Shown in pieces: positions 23,364 to 33,539 of a DNA stretch of 64,000 nt. A program made the translations under genes and the position numbers. Source of the DNA: Leptodactylus fallax (lineage: Eukaryota; Chordata; Amphibia; Anura; Leptodactylidae); NCBI GenBank assembly GCA_947044405.1, contig CAMRHE010000067.1, positions 6,949,501 through 7,013,500 on the forward strand. Direction: 5' to 3'. Position 1 is the first letter of the stretch; every line of letters begins with the position of its first letter. The notes beneath the pieces were generated by a model. It was given only the letters and a program-made list of their open reading frames with translations, was not told the DNA's origin and ran no database searches.

Positions 23364-23567
23364 GGCTAAGGCTTCACATTGCAGAAACGCAGCTTTTTTA
23401 GTTGTAGATTTTGCTGTGTTTTTGGAGCCAAAGCCAAGAATGGCTACAAATGGAATGGGAAATATAAAAGGAAGTTCTTATACTTCTACCATCTGCTCTT
23501 GGCTTTGGCTCAAAAAAAAAAATCTGCAACCAAAAAAGCTGCGTTTTCACAATGTAGGGCCTTAGCC
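23364..23567. mobile_element. MITE, family A, shorter subtype
   Basis: The ends are GGCTAAGGCTTCACATTG and, in reverse, GGCTAAGGCCCTACATTG. The body is palindromic: GAGCCAAAGCCAAGA mirrors CTTGGCTTTGGCTC. The flanks TTA and ACA do not match, so the target duplication has decayed. Confidence 0.6.
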
Positions 23568-23572
23568 ACAAA

Positions 23573-23939
23573 GGGAGTCTGTCAGCAGTAAATTGGTTAT
23601 AAACCTAATCCCAGTACCTTGTAGAGGTGATTCCAGTTTCCAAATGTGTCTCTGTTATTCAGCTTTGGGGCCCAATTTTCCTGTAAATTTCCTGCTATTC
23701 ATATGCGAGTGGAAAAGTGTTTTGCCCTGGAATCTAGTGTTTTGGGGGCATACCTTAACTTTCTGCGTTTGGTCCCTGCCCTAGATTCCCTGGCAAAGCA
23801 CTTTTCCCATGAAAACATGATTTACACATGAAAATGGGGCACCAAAGCTGAATAACAGAGACATATTTGAAAACTGTAGAATCACCTCCATAAGATACTG
23901 GGATTAGGGTTACAACTAATTTACTGCTGACAGACTCCC
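23573..23939. mobile_element. Long foldback MITE, family C copy 1 (367 bp)
   Basis: The arms, each about 150 bp, are inverted copies. Both begin GGGAGTCTGTCAGCAGTAAA and continue through CTCTGTTATTCAGCTTTGG. It is non-coding. It shares termini with 29856-30186. Confidence 0.75.
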
Positions 23940-24295
23940 TATTACTTGGACTGGATCCCTCTGTCGTTGATCAGAGATGTAACAACTGAAACATTGGCTA
24001 TTGAAAAAAAAGGATTCAGGGTTCATTTATGCAGTGTCACTGGATGTCCCAAAGGGTGGTAAAATGACATGTCAGGAAGACTGAAAAACCCCTTTATATG
24101 CGTCATAGTCCTATCTCAGGTAATGTCTAAGGGCCCTTTCATATGAATGTGAAAAAAACAGCCATTCACACATCCTACACACAGTGAAATGTTGTATCAT
24201 GAACTATATTTTTTTCTCGTATGTTTACTTATTTCACATCATCTTATGTGCTGTCTGTGTTACATCCGTTTTTCAAAGATTCATTACTAGGTGAT

Positions 24296-24631
24296 ACTGA
24301 AAAAGACATAGGATAAGCCATAAATATCTGATCATTGGGGCTGACAGGCAGCCCTTGGACCATCTGTATGGAGTCGCTTACGATGCCTGCACTATACATT
24401 GCCTGGAGCTGGAAGCAGATGGCTGTGTGCCCTGTATAGTGGCCGGGTGCCATCTCTGCAACTCAACTCCTATTGAGATCAATGGGAGATCACTATAAAG
24501 AACAGCTTCTGACTCCATACGGTGTACAGTACAGGTGTCAGAAGTGACCCCATATAGCTCACCTGTCCCTTGGACCCCCTGTGGCCCCCACAATCAGATA
24601 TTTATGGCCTATCCTAAGGATAGGTCATAAA
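24296..24631. mobile_element. Foldback MITE, family D copy (about 336 bp)
   Basis: The left GGATAAGCCATAAATATCTG and right, in reverse, GGATAGGCCATAAATATCTG are inverted copies near the ends. Further matching segments (GTATGGAGTC) lie inside both arms. It ends about 320 bp from the PTPRN2 exon. Confidence 0.65.
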
Positions 24632-24737
24632 ACATATTCTTGGCCAACCGCTTTCATGACTACATATATCACCAACATGGTTTGACAAATAGGGGCTCAT
24701 TTGGGACCAAGATCACCTGTATCGAAGCAACCATTTT

Positions 24738-24860
24738 TGTCTGTACATTTTTATTGAAAAGTTTACCAAAAATTTCACATGCAAAATTTTTGATATCGAC
24801 GTACAGAACAAACCCTTTATCTCTTCCACCCACTATCCCAAGAAACCAACCAAAATGATA
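24738..24860 (-). repeat. Possible L1-type LINE 3' end, minus strand
   Basis: On the minus strand it reads GGGTGGAAGAGATAAAGGG and ends CAATAAAAATGTACAG, which resembles an L1-like 3' untranslated end. No coding support, so this is a weak call. Confidence 0.25.
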
Positions 24861-24949
24861 AGGTGAGAACCATAAAGTCGGACACTTTCGTGACAAATAT
24901 TGACTTTGGGAGCGCCCATTTTCAATAAGGCTTAAACACAACAGGTTAC

Positions 24950-25063
24950 CTCTATGTGAGAGCTTCTGTAGTATGGTCCGAAGACGCTGGATAACAGGGG
25001 GTGAAACTTCATACTTGAACACGTCTATCACCGGTAGCCGCTGACATCTCCCAAACACTCCAT
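24950..25063 (-). CDS. PTPRN2: Internal coding exon of receptor-type tyrosine-protein phosphatase N2 (phogrin), partial gene
   Basis: On the minus strand a pyrimidine-rich tract ending in AAAAAG precedes the exon at 25063. The exon ends at 24950 with GAG|GTAACC, a good donor. The 114 nt read in phase 1-1: the first codon (Asp) is split, 37 full codons follow, and one G is left over. The peptide contains VFGRCQ, then FKYEVSP, then [12 protein letters not shown]. From memory of the family, this order matches the N-terminal luminal RESP18-homology region of PTPRN2, which has FGRCQ, YRYEVSP and LQRLRVALQKLS; PTPRN itself is clearly less similar in the middle. PTPRN2 is a catalytically impaired, phosphatase-like, single-pass protein of dense-core secretory vesicles, and its N-terminal region is linked to vesicle sorting. 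The Cys in GRCQ is probably one of the conserved cysteines of that domain. The open frame continues leftward past the donor for about 90 residues, but that part resembles no protein. Flanking exons lie outside the window or were missed. Confidence 0.8.
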
Positions 25064-25640
25064 CTTTTTAAGAGAAAATAAAAGCCATATTATAAAACTT
25101 CTGAGAAGCCTGTCCAATATAATTGTATGCGACGTTTCATGACTCAGCGCGGCAGATAAACAGTACTTAGAATGCAAAGAGGAAAAACAAAAAATTGCGT
25201 GATTGATGATTTTTTTCTATCGAAGTAACATATAAAATAAACAGTGGCAATAAATCTTGTATAAAAGCGCACATTAACATTCTGCGAGCGTAGAAATCTC
25301 CATCTCCTGAGTGTGTATGACGAAGATATACAGTATCTAGCAGCGCTGATAATGTAGCCGTGGATTTTAATTGGTGTTTGTCTAGTCTGTTGATTGCTGA
25401 AAATGTGACAAGAAATGTATTATTTTCCATATCTGAATTCTGTTTTCTGTTGCAGGCATCGGAAAGGAAATGAGTGATAGTAAAAAATAATGAATGATAA
25501 TGAATGGGAAATGAGTTATATATTCTTTCTATATAAGTGGAAATAAGATTAGATAGCATATTGATAAAAAACACAACAACAGCGAACTTCAACTTTTTTG
25601 TGTTACTATTAACTATTAACTATTAACCTTTAAGGAACAG
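25064..25640. other. Exon-flanking intron with possible conserved non-coding sequence
   Basis: The polypyrimidine tract and AG of the PTPRN2 acceptor lie at 25064-25085 (minus strand). Farther out is repeat-free sequence with TGACTCAGC (about 25141) and scattered CpG dinucleotides. The 141-residue minus-strand frame at 25167-25592 has no known motif and is probably chance. Confidence 0.35.
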
Positions 25641-25814
25641 TCCAGATGAAACAGTATTATGTCTACTGCAGGACCGGACGGGGCATTGTCTGACCCAAGG
25701 GTTCTTCACTGTCTCATACACCACCCCCTACACCAACTTGTACATACATTTTCTTTGCATGGATATCAGAGTCAACTACTGTCACAAAAAGAAGCTAGAA
25801 TTTTTGTGTTTGAG

Positions 25815-25990
25815 ACGTGGACCCATGTGTTGTAAATGCTGTAGTTTGGCGAAAACGCTGCAGCAAAATCCACACATTGCAGAAAAATACGCACAGCGGA
25901 AATGCTGTGATTCCTAAAACCGTTGCAGTTTTGGAAATCGCAGCATGTGAATTATACCTACGGAAATGCCGTTAATAGCTGATAAATGCG
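25815..25990. mobile_element. MITE, family A fragment
   Basis: ACGTGGACCCATGTGTTG at the left edge and the internal AATTATACCTACGGAAATGC match family A. The right half is missing. Confidence 0.5.
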
Positions 25991-26061
25991 GGTGCAAGGT
26001 GCCAGACCCTCGCTGAACTTCGATTGATGACCAGAAGGCAGAAATGCAGCCAAAAAAAAAA

Positions 26062-26333
26062 AAATGTCCAGTCCCAGTAAAGTGAATCAGGTTTCATTTA
26101 ATCTCATCTGCACATTGTGGAAAAAAACATTGCAGAAAATACAGAATTTTCAAAAGCGCATATGTCTTTCAAAAACGCAGCATGTTAGTTTTACCTGCAA
26201 AAATTCAGCATTTTATATGGGGGGAGGGATTGCAAAATGCAACAGGAAGCATGTGACTAACACGTGTTTTTGCTGCTTTTTTCTAGTGTGATTTTAGCTG
26301 CGTTTCGCTATATGTGGCCTTAGTCTTAAAGAG
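26062..26333. mobile_element. MITE, family A copy lacking a clear left end
   Basis: The internal CGCAGCATGTTAGTTTTACC and the right end TATATGTGGCCTTAGTCTTA match family A. Confidence 0.5.
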
Positions 26334-26363
26334 GATATCCGGTTTCAAAGATCCCTAGTATAG

Positions 26364-26580
26364 GCCATCAATATTAGATCTGAGGAGGTCTGACACCCGG
26401 GACCCCTACAGATCACCAGTCCCGAGGCAGAGCTGCAGTACCTGCACTCACAACCACAGTTTGTACAGTGAGTGAGCAGCATGGCTCTACTGTGCTGCCT
26501 CGGTACTGGCGTTCTGTGGGGGTCCTAGGTGTTGGACCACCGAAGATCTAATATTGTTGGCCTATTCTAGGAAATTGGAG
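26364..26580. mobile_element. Foldback MITE, family D-like (about 217 bp)
   Basis: The left TATAGGCCATCAATATTAGA and right, in reverse, AATAGGCCAACAATATTAGA are inverted copies. Both arms continue with a GGACCCC(T/C)ACAGA block and CCGAGGCAG. Confidence 0.65.
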
Positions 26581-26699
26581 CAAATTTTTGAATCAAGTTG
26601 TCCAGGGAGTGTGATAAAATCAAAAATTAACCAAATCTCTCCTGTTAAATCCCCTGCCACTCCAATGCCCTCACTCTGCTGGTCATTAGGATAGGCCAT

Positions 26700-26885
26700 C
26701 AATATTGGATCTGCAAGGAGTTTGTAATTTTGTATGTTCTGTGTTTGCGTGGGTTTCCTCCAGGTACTCCGGTTTCCTCCCACACGACAAAGACATACTG
26801 TACACATAGGGAATATAGATTGTGAGCCCTATATGGGCCAGTGACTGACAATGTCTGTAAAGTGCTACAGAATATGATAATAAGT
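26700..26885 (+). repeat. V-SINE fragment
   Basis: It contains GCAAGGAGTTTGTAATTTTG, GGTTTCCTCCCACACGAC, and the tail ATTGTGAGCCCTATATGGGC with TGTCTGTAAAGTGC. It starts directly after a family D end (GGCCATCAATATTGGATC), so one inserted next to or in the other. Confidence 0.7.
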
Positions 26886-26889
26886 AAAT

Positions 26890-27300
26890 CCAGAAAGTAG
26901 CAAAGTAGAAATCCTTCCTTTATATTTCCCATCCTTTTTGAATTTACTTCTGGTTTTGGTTCTGAGGAATTTTGCAGAAAAAAATGTTGTATGTCTTTCT
27001 GCTCTAAGGCTCCTAGTTTTGTCTAAGGCTCCTAGTTTTGTCTTAGGCTCCATTCACACAACCGTAACGGTGTTACGTATATTGTCTGCAATTATGTTTA
27101 CATAAATATATGAAACCATTCATTCCTATTGTTTCCTATATTCATCTTTAGTTTTTACAGATCACTGTCTGGGCTATATAAAACCATCCTCAAAATATGG
27201 AGCAGGCGGTTTCCGTATAGGTATAATGGAAGCGCTGCGGGAAAAACTACAATGCGGTTTTTCCCTCAGCCTGCTATATGGGGCATTAGCCTTAAGGGTG
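26890..27300. repeat. Two family A MITE fragments
   Basis: 26890-27015 has the TTCCTTTATATTTCCC segment of the shorter subtype. 27185-27295 has GGTTTCCGTATAGGTATAAT and ends TATATGGGGCATTAGCCTTA, a right end. Confidence 0.45.
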
Positions 27301-29855
27301 AGTTCACATGTGACCTTATTGCTGCATTTCTGATGCTTTAATATTTTTATTACATTAACATATATTTAATCACAAATGCATCAAAAATTGCAAAAACAAT
27401 GTTACATCCGAAAGAAATGGTCGTGTTTTTTCACTATTAGTCGTTTCACTTGTGCATGCAATTATTAGAAGAATTGCTACATTTATATGACATCCCACTA
27501 TACATAACAAGCAATGCTGTATATGTGCTTAAAAGCAGGCGCACTAAATGGCATAATGTGTCAAATTAGCTGGAGTGTATTCTCTAATATAAAAAGGGGA
27601 AGAAAACTCGGAGGAAAATGGCGTAATGATGAAGCCTCATTTATTTAGTTATAAGCCATCAGAACAACATGACAGCCTCCTCATCAGCAGATTCTAGAGT
27701 ATACCTACTAATTATCCCCTAATTAGTCTTTATTTGGAGCATCATTCATTAAGCAGCTTCCTGTGGGGGAGGGGACCCAATTCAGATTGCTCCTCCATCT
27801 CACATACAAAAGGCTAAAATTCGATGACTGGCCTATTCTCTCTTATTCCCTGTGTGGATGTACAAAATCCACTATTAGAATAGAATATCTGAATTGGAAT
27901 TAACACTTATTGCACTGACTGACAATTCCCCCGAGTTTCAGCCATGAAACTTGATCCATCTGTTGCAGCGATCTCATCCTTGGAAAGCCCTGCGTGAATG
28001 GCAAGTCGCAGCAAAAGTGGGAGGGGTCCTTTAACAATATTACACCCCAGATTGTTACTAGTTAACTAAAATAAACAATTGCACCATTTTTATTTATGCC
28101 ATTTAGTGATCACTTTAAATATTTTTGTGTGAAATATTAAGCATTGTATCCCTGGAAAATCTACTTTTAAGTATACAATGTTCTGGCATATAGAGATCTC
28201 TCTATATACAATACATTATGTAGGGAAATACAATACTATTGCAGCTTGGTATAAGAAAAAAAAAACAACTTGTATTGAAACTAATAGAGCTTATGGCTCA
28301 GTCAGTAGAGTAACAGCCTTGCATGCTTTGTCTCTTGGGTTCCCCAAGAAAACCTCAAGAGAAAATGAATTAAATTAAACTTTAGTTTGATGGAGGATTT
28401 CCGGCAACCTCATTAATATTTACTTCTCTGAGGTGATGTCACAGATGTTGCCAGCAATAAAAGGCTCAGATGACTGGGTGAGGGGACCGGAAAAGCGGGA
28501 GACTCCAGGGAGTTGACATGTCTGGTGTTACACCTTATGCCGGGAGCAAGACTCCTAGCATTCTAGTTATCTATGATGCTAGAAGTCCCTTCCCCCATAC
28601 TATGATCACTACAGGACAGTATGTCACTGGGAGGCAGGGACTACTAACATGGTAAATAACTATACTCGTGTGAATGCAGGGTTAGAGTGACAGCATACAA
28701 TGAGGGTGCCGAACGTTGGTAGACAACTGCTCAGCAAATCGGTTTGTGGAAAACATGTAGTCTCGCACAAACTGCCACCCTGTGGGTGCTATTAATACTG
28801 TAAGGAAAAAAGGTTACCAAATAAGTCAGACTTTGTCTCCATGGACTATTATGAGGACCAGGATTTGCAAGTACTGGTTCTATGTCTTTGATCTGACTAT
28901 CACTGTCTCCACTGGCCTCATGGTGGCCACCCTACCTGAAGCCTTGTTGCCACTGACCACTGACCATTCTGCTGCCCACAGTGACACCTCCATTCACGTC
29001 TAGAACATCCCAGAAGGAGGTGGAGTTAGGAAGCTGAAGTGTGAAGTTCAGCCTGGCAGCTACAAGTGAGTTTAGTACATTTTACCAGTTGTTAAGTTTA
29101 GAAATTGGAGATGAGCTTAAACCAAGCTCATGTTTTGTGTGTGCAGAACAAGTCTGAGGAGAATGTTAACTGGATCACCTCGTAGCCACGACTTAGTCTG
29201 TTATGCTTATTTGGATCTACACCCTTCAGCCTGAGTAGTGTAGGTAATCTGTAGAACTGAAAAAAAAAGCCCACTTTGAGAGAGGAAAGAGAGAGAAACT
29301 GACAATCCGAGAACTAGTACTTGCTGACCCAGAGAGAACCATCTCTAAATCTTTGCCCCAGACCAATGGTTTCAAAGACTGTGCTTCCATTTTATGGACA
29401 ACTGTCTGCACACAGTTCGAGATATTTGAGGTAAATTGCTGAATTACAGTTATTTTCAACATTAACTACCGTTTCTGGCTCATTTAATCTTGCACCTCAC
29501 CATCAATAGCAATCCAAACACCATCAGATAGGATACATTACCCCAGCGGACAACTACTATCACAGACATCCACACTGCAGACCTCCTCTTCATTGCTCCA
29601 GCTGCAAGATGTTTTGCTAGAGACCACCCTAGCCATAGTGAACCTAACTGTGACTGACTACTAATACTCCCATTCCCTTGTCGGTCCATAATCAAATCAT
29701 CAATTTAAGGAAAATCAAGATATCTCCAAATGTGATCTTGACATGAAATCCAATATCGCAGGTATTTATATGCAGTCTGATTTTAATGCAAAGTGAGTGA
29801 GTTGTGTGTTATGAATACAGTGTAGACATCCTATATTAACAGCATAGCATGCCAT
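27301..29855. other. Unassigned intronic sequence including a candidate conserved segment (27470-27790)
   Basis: 27470-27790 looks repeat-free and holds two TAATTA cores in an 8-bp inverted arrangement (27707-27727, ACTAATTA and TAATTAGT with a 5-bp spacer). A tRNA-like piece at about 28290-28340 (GGCTCAGTCAGTAGAGTAAC) may be a SINE scrap. The remainder, including the longer frames at 28782-29695, shows no motif. Confidence 0.3.
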
Positions 29856-30186
29856 GGGAGTCTATCCCCAGGACCCAGCACATCAACCCAATCCTGTAGA
29901 TAGATGGCTTAGGGTCACCTGCATCAAACAGTGTTTTCCCCTTGAGTATTGGTGCCTCTGTTGCTGAGATATCACAATTTTTGCAATGTGCAAATGAGCT
30001 CTTTGGAGCACATGACAACACTCTGGTTATTCCAAAGAGCTCATTTGTATAGTGACGAAAAAGGCGATAGCTCCACAAAAGAGATACACAAGGTACACAA
30101 GGGGATAACACCATATGATTCAGGTGACCCTAACCTATCTATCTGCAGGGCTAGGCTGATATGCCGGTGTCTGGTGACAGATTCCC
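29856..30186. mobile_element. Long foldback MITE, family C copy 2 (331 bp)
   Basis: It starts GGGAGTCTATCCCCAGGAC and, in reverse from the right, GGGAATCTGTCACCAG. The arms share TAGATAGATGGCTTAGGGTC (left), AGGGTCACCTG, and AAATGAGCTCTTTGGA near the centre. It is a near palindrome in which the open frames on both strands are by-products. Confidence 0.7.
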
Positions 30187-31049
30187 TGTAACAAATATAA
30201 AAGAGAAAAAGAACAAACCTGTGGGGCATTTGTGGGTTTGTGATGATATAATATATTTTTAGGTGATCTAATCTTCAACCACCACTGATATACTTTTACA
30301 GTAGGCTAAGGAATAGGCCAGATTGGTCATACTCTATTGGACATTTAATTAATGTTCTCAGGACCTTTCGTACACTTGATAAATACAACTATTTTTGGTT
30401 GCACAGAAGCAATAAGTTTTGCACAAGCAGCACTGCCAATAATACATGATGTCCAGTGCCTTGGCCAGGATTGCACAATGTTGCCGATAGTGGTTACATG
30501 TGTCCATTAGGCCGCCGCTTGCAGGTCTGCTCTAAGCATGAAGCAATATGAACTTGCTATGTAACAATTTTAATACCATATTTTTTTTCAATCAAATAAA
30601 CTAAATTCCAATTAATATAGCGCTACATTTATCCTCATTAATAGAGATGTAGCAGGTGCCAGATTGTCTGCTGACATCTAATTAGAAACGTGTTAATTGT
30701 CTTCTAATGCGCTTTATTGCTTTGCAATGCAGAGCTAATAGAAAATGAATGTTTTTTCACATTGAACACATTGCTTTCCCTATAGCTGTTACCAAGGCGC
30801 AGCACGTCGTCTATGTGTCGCCAACACAAATGGTATCGGCTGATATGGAGGCAAATGCTATTTGTGCAGCTAAATGTAATTGTAAGTCATGGGATATCAT
30901 GACCACATTTGTTATAGGTAGAACTTCTATGTTTTTTTGTTTTTTTATTGTAGCTAGGCAAATCTGCTAAATATAATATAAAACATCATGCCCCAAGTAT
31001 CGAAAACAGTAGAAAAAAAAAACAAAGGCCTTATCATTGGGTAAGTGGC
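30187..31049. other. Unassigned intronic sequence with a candidate conserved segment (30540-30960)
   Basis: The segment has TAATTAG and TTAATTG cores and a CpG-bearing core (GCGCAGCACGTCGTCTATG) unlike the nearby repeats. It has no splice-bounded coding frame. Confidence 0.3.
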
Positions 31050-31270
31050 TTACGCTAGGATCACATCTGTGCCGGGTGTCCGTCAGGCGCAGATCCATTA
31101 GAAATTACCGATTTGTAGCTCTTTTATGCCCGGCAGTTTCAGTTTAAAAACAAAAAGGCATCTGAAGGACACCCAATGGACCCCATTATAGTCAATGGGA
31201 TCCCTCAGGCTCCATTTGTGTCTTCTATTTTTGCGGTCCGTTTTTCTGTACTTCTGGTACATCACAGAGC
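31050..31270. repeat. Foldback/MITE-like repeat of the 'ATTATAGTCAATGGGATCC' type
   Basis: CGCTAGGATCACATCTGTGC and then CCCATTATAGTCAATGGGAT match the style of 54602-54862 and 63340-63500. The right boundary is uncertain. Confidence 0.45.
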
Positions 31271-31429
31271 ACTTCTTAGGCCACGTTCACACAAGTGATT
31301 TTTCAATGTGCATTTTATTGCACATTCTTCTCTGAAATCTGTAGCAGAGCAAGCTGATCGAGTGTGACAGAAATCCCATTATTTTGGCTAGTTCAGACTT
31401 ATTCACGCATTGGTGATACCTAATAGGTT

Positions 31430-31783
31430 TGGGGTTTTTTTATTATTTGAAATTATTTTTGAAATGGGAAAGTTTTTTCTTTTTTTAATTATTTATTTTA
31501 CTTTTTTTCAAACTTTTACACTTTTTTTTTTACTGTCCCACAAGGGGACTCGAACCTGGGATTGCTTGAACCCCTGTACAACATACTACAATACTTCTCT
31601 ACAAAGAATGTCTATGGGTAATAGGGTAAGGCAGTTAGGAAAGCTTTGATTGGACTTATGACTGCCATGGCAACTTCTTGGGACCCCATAATCTCACTGC
31701 GGGTCCTAGGGGGTGAAATGTGGGTGATCCCCCACCAACCACCCAGATGCCATGTTTGCTATTGATCACAGCATCTGAGGGGT
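31430..31783. repeat. Fragment of the piggyBac-like element family
   Basis: T-rich sequence is followed by GTCCCACAAGGGGACTCGAA, CTGCCATGGCAAC, and an AGATGCC...GGCATCTGAG-type hairpin ending GCATCTGAGGGGTTAA. The order is the same as in the right part of 797-2088. Confidence 0.5.
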
Positions 31784-31870
31784 TAATCTGCCAGAGTCTT
31801 ACATTTTTCTTGTGGTATACATTATTTTGGTATACACTTTTTTGTGGCATACATTCTTTCTTTTGGTATA

Positions 31871-33437
31871 CAGTCATGGCCAAAAGTTTTGAGAATGATA
31901 CAAATATAAATTTTTACAAAGTCTACTGCTTCAGTTTTTCTAATGGCAATTTGCATATACTCCAGAATGTTATAAAGAGTGATCAGCTTAACAGCAATTA
32001 CTTGCAAAGTCAATATTTGCCTAGAAAATGAACTTTATCCCCCAAAACACATTTCAACATCATTGCAGCCCTGCCTTAAAAGGACCACCTAACATCGTTT
32101 CAGTGATTGCTCCATTAACACAGGTGTGGGTGTTGATGAGGACAGGGCTGGAGATCAATCTGTCATGATTAAGTAAGAATGACACCACTGGACACTTTAA
32201 AAGGAGGCTGGTGCTTGCCATCATTGTTTCTCTTCTGTTAACCATGGTTATCTCTAAAGAAACACGTGCAGTCATCATTGCACTGCACAAAAATGGCCTA
32301 ACTGGGAAGAGTATTGCAGCTAGAAAGATTGCACCTCAGTCAACAATCTATCGCATCATCAAGAACTTCAAGGAGAGAGGTTCCATTGGTGCCAAAAAGG
32401 CTCCAGGGCGCCCAAGAAAGACCAGCAAGCGGCAGGACCGTCTCTTAAAAGTGTTTCAGCTGCGGGATGGGGCTACCAGCAGTGCAGAGCTTGCTGAGGA
32501 ATGGCAGCAGGCAGGTGTGAGTGCATCTGCACGCACTGTGAGGCGGAGACTCTTGGAGCAAGGCCTGGTCTCAAGGAGGGCAGCAAAGAAGCCACTTCTC
32601 TCCAGAAAAAACATCAGGGACAGACTGATATTCTGCAAAAGGTACAGGGAGTGGACTGCTGAGGACTGGGGTAAAGTCATTTTCTCTGATGAATCCCCTT
32701 TTCGATTGTTTGGAACATCTGGAAAACAGCTTATTCGGAGAAGAAGAGGTGAGCGCTACCACCAGTCTTGTCTCATGCCAACTGTAAAGCATCCTGAAAC
32801 CATTCATGTGTGGGGTTGCTTCTCAGCCAAGGGAATCGGCTCTCTCACAGTCTTGCCTAAAAACACAGCCATGAATAAAGAATGGTACCAGAATGTCCTC
32901 CAAGAGCAACTTCTCCCAACCATCCAAGAGCAGTTTGGCGCTCAACAATGCCTTTTCCAGCATGATGGAGCACCTTGCCATAAAGCAAAGGTGATAACTA
33001 AATGGCTCAGGGAACAAAACATAGAGATTTTGGGTCCATGGCCTGGAAACTCCCCAGATCTTAATCCCATTGAGAACTTGTGGTCAATCATCAAGAGACG
33101 GGTGGACAAACAAAAACCAACAAATTCAGACAAAATTAAAGCATTGATTCTGCAAGAATGGACTGCTATCAGTCAGGATTTGGTCCAGAAGTTGATTGAG
33201 AGCATGCCAGGGAGAATTGCAGAGGTCCTGAAGAAGAAGGGTCAACACTGCAAATATTGACTTGCTGCATTAACTCATTCTAACTGTCAATATAAGCTTC
33301 TGTTACTCATAATATGAATGCAATTATATTTCTGTATGTGATAAAAACATCTGACAAACACACATAAAAACCAGAGGGCAGCAGATCATGTGAAAATAGA
33401 ATATTTGTGTCATTCTCAAAACTTTTGGCCATGACTG
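31871..33437 (+). mobile_element. Intact Tc1/mariner transposon, DD35E type, copy 1 (1567 bp)
   Basis: Its termini begin CAGTCATGGCCAAAAGTTTT on both ends, with 28 identical bases and then one mismatch in an inverted repeat of about 37 bp. TA duplications lie at 31869-31870 and 33438-33439. It encodes one uninterrupted transposase. It differs from the copy at 57982-59546 by about 8 substitutions and one 2-bp indel. It inserted into a TATAC tandem repeat. DD35E spacing fits the Traveler family described in vertebrates; that link is from memory. Confidence 0.95.
32244..33260 (+). CDS. Tc1-type transposase, DD35E, intact, 338 residues (copy 1)
   Basis: This is the cut-and-paste transposase of the surrounding element. 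ATG 32244 is chosen because the frame upstream is open but has only a GTG at 32211. In order: an N-terminal helix-turn-helix (about 7-45, with SIAARKIAPQSTIYRIIKNF), a basic AT-hook-like APGRPRK (53-59), a second DNA-binding helix region (about 65-115), then the RNase H-like catalytic core. The core has D149 (FSDESPF), VWGCFSAKGIG (189-199), D241 (QHDGAPCH) and E277 (SPDLNPIENLW). There are 35 residues between D241 and E277, one more than classical Tc1. The length is normal for Tc1 (about 340). All catalytic residues and both DNA-binding regions are present, so it may be functional. It lies antisense to the inferred host gene. Confidence 0.95.
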   Translation: MVISKETRAVIIALHKNGLTGKSIAARKIAPQSTIYRIIKNFKERGSIGAKKAPGRPRKTSKRQDRLLKVFQLRDGATSSAELAEEWQQAGVSASARTVRRRLLEQGLVSRRAAKKPLLSRKNIRDRLIFCKRYREWTAEDWGKVIFSDESPFRLFGTSGKQLIRRRRGERYHQSCLMPTVKHPETIHVWGCFSAKGIGSLTVLPKNTAMNKEWYQNVLQEQLLPTIQEQFGAQQCLFQHDGAPCHKAKVITKWLREQNIEILGPWPGNSPDLNPIENLWSIIKRRVDKQKPTNSDKIKALILQEWTAISQDLVQKLIESMPGRIAEVLKKKGQHCKY

Positions 33438-33539
33438 TACACTCTTTCAGTATACACTCTTTCTTTTGGTATACGTTCTTTCTTGTGGTATATACTCATA
33501 CTTCTGGTATACATTCTTTCCAGTCATTTAATCCCTTCC

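Larger units (their letters stand above)
1..24949 (-). other. PTPRN2: Intron downstream of the PTPRN2 exon (partial)
   Basis: This follows the GT donor at 24949-24948 on the minus strand. It is at least 24.9 kb long, contains no recognised exon, and is filled with the repeats listed separately. Very long introns are usual for PTPRN2 in vertebrates. The call depends on the exon assignment. Confidence 0.6.
31800..33525 (+). repeat. Short tandem repeat array (TATAC/CTTTC motif), split by a Tc1-type element
   Basis: The unit of about 18-20 bp, TGGTATACATTCTTTCTTT, recurs at about 31800-31870 and 33438-33525 on both sides of the transposon. Removing the transposon and one TA rejoins it. An inverted partner array lies at 34440-34640. 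Confidence 0.75.

Noticed and set aside
24669..24949. Extension of the PTPRN2 reading frame left of 24950 as coding
   Set aside because: A good GT donor at 24949-24948 ends the similarity. The extension has no family motif and overlaps a possible LINE end.
25167..25592. 141-residue minus-strand frame as a gene
   Set aside because: It has hydrophobic, low-complexity content with no known motif and sits in intron upstream of the exon.
29836..30229. Overlapping frames on both strands as an antisense gene pair
   Set aside because: The region is a foldback MITE, so both strands translate alike.
32456..33133. Minus-strand frames over the transposases (also 58567-59244)
   Set aside because: They are shadows of the transposase genes and are duplicated in both copies for that reason.
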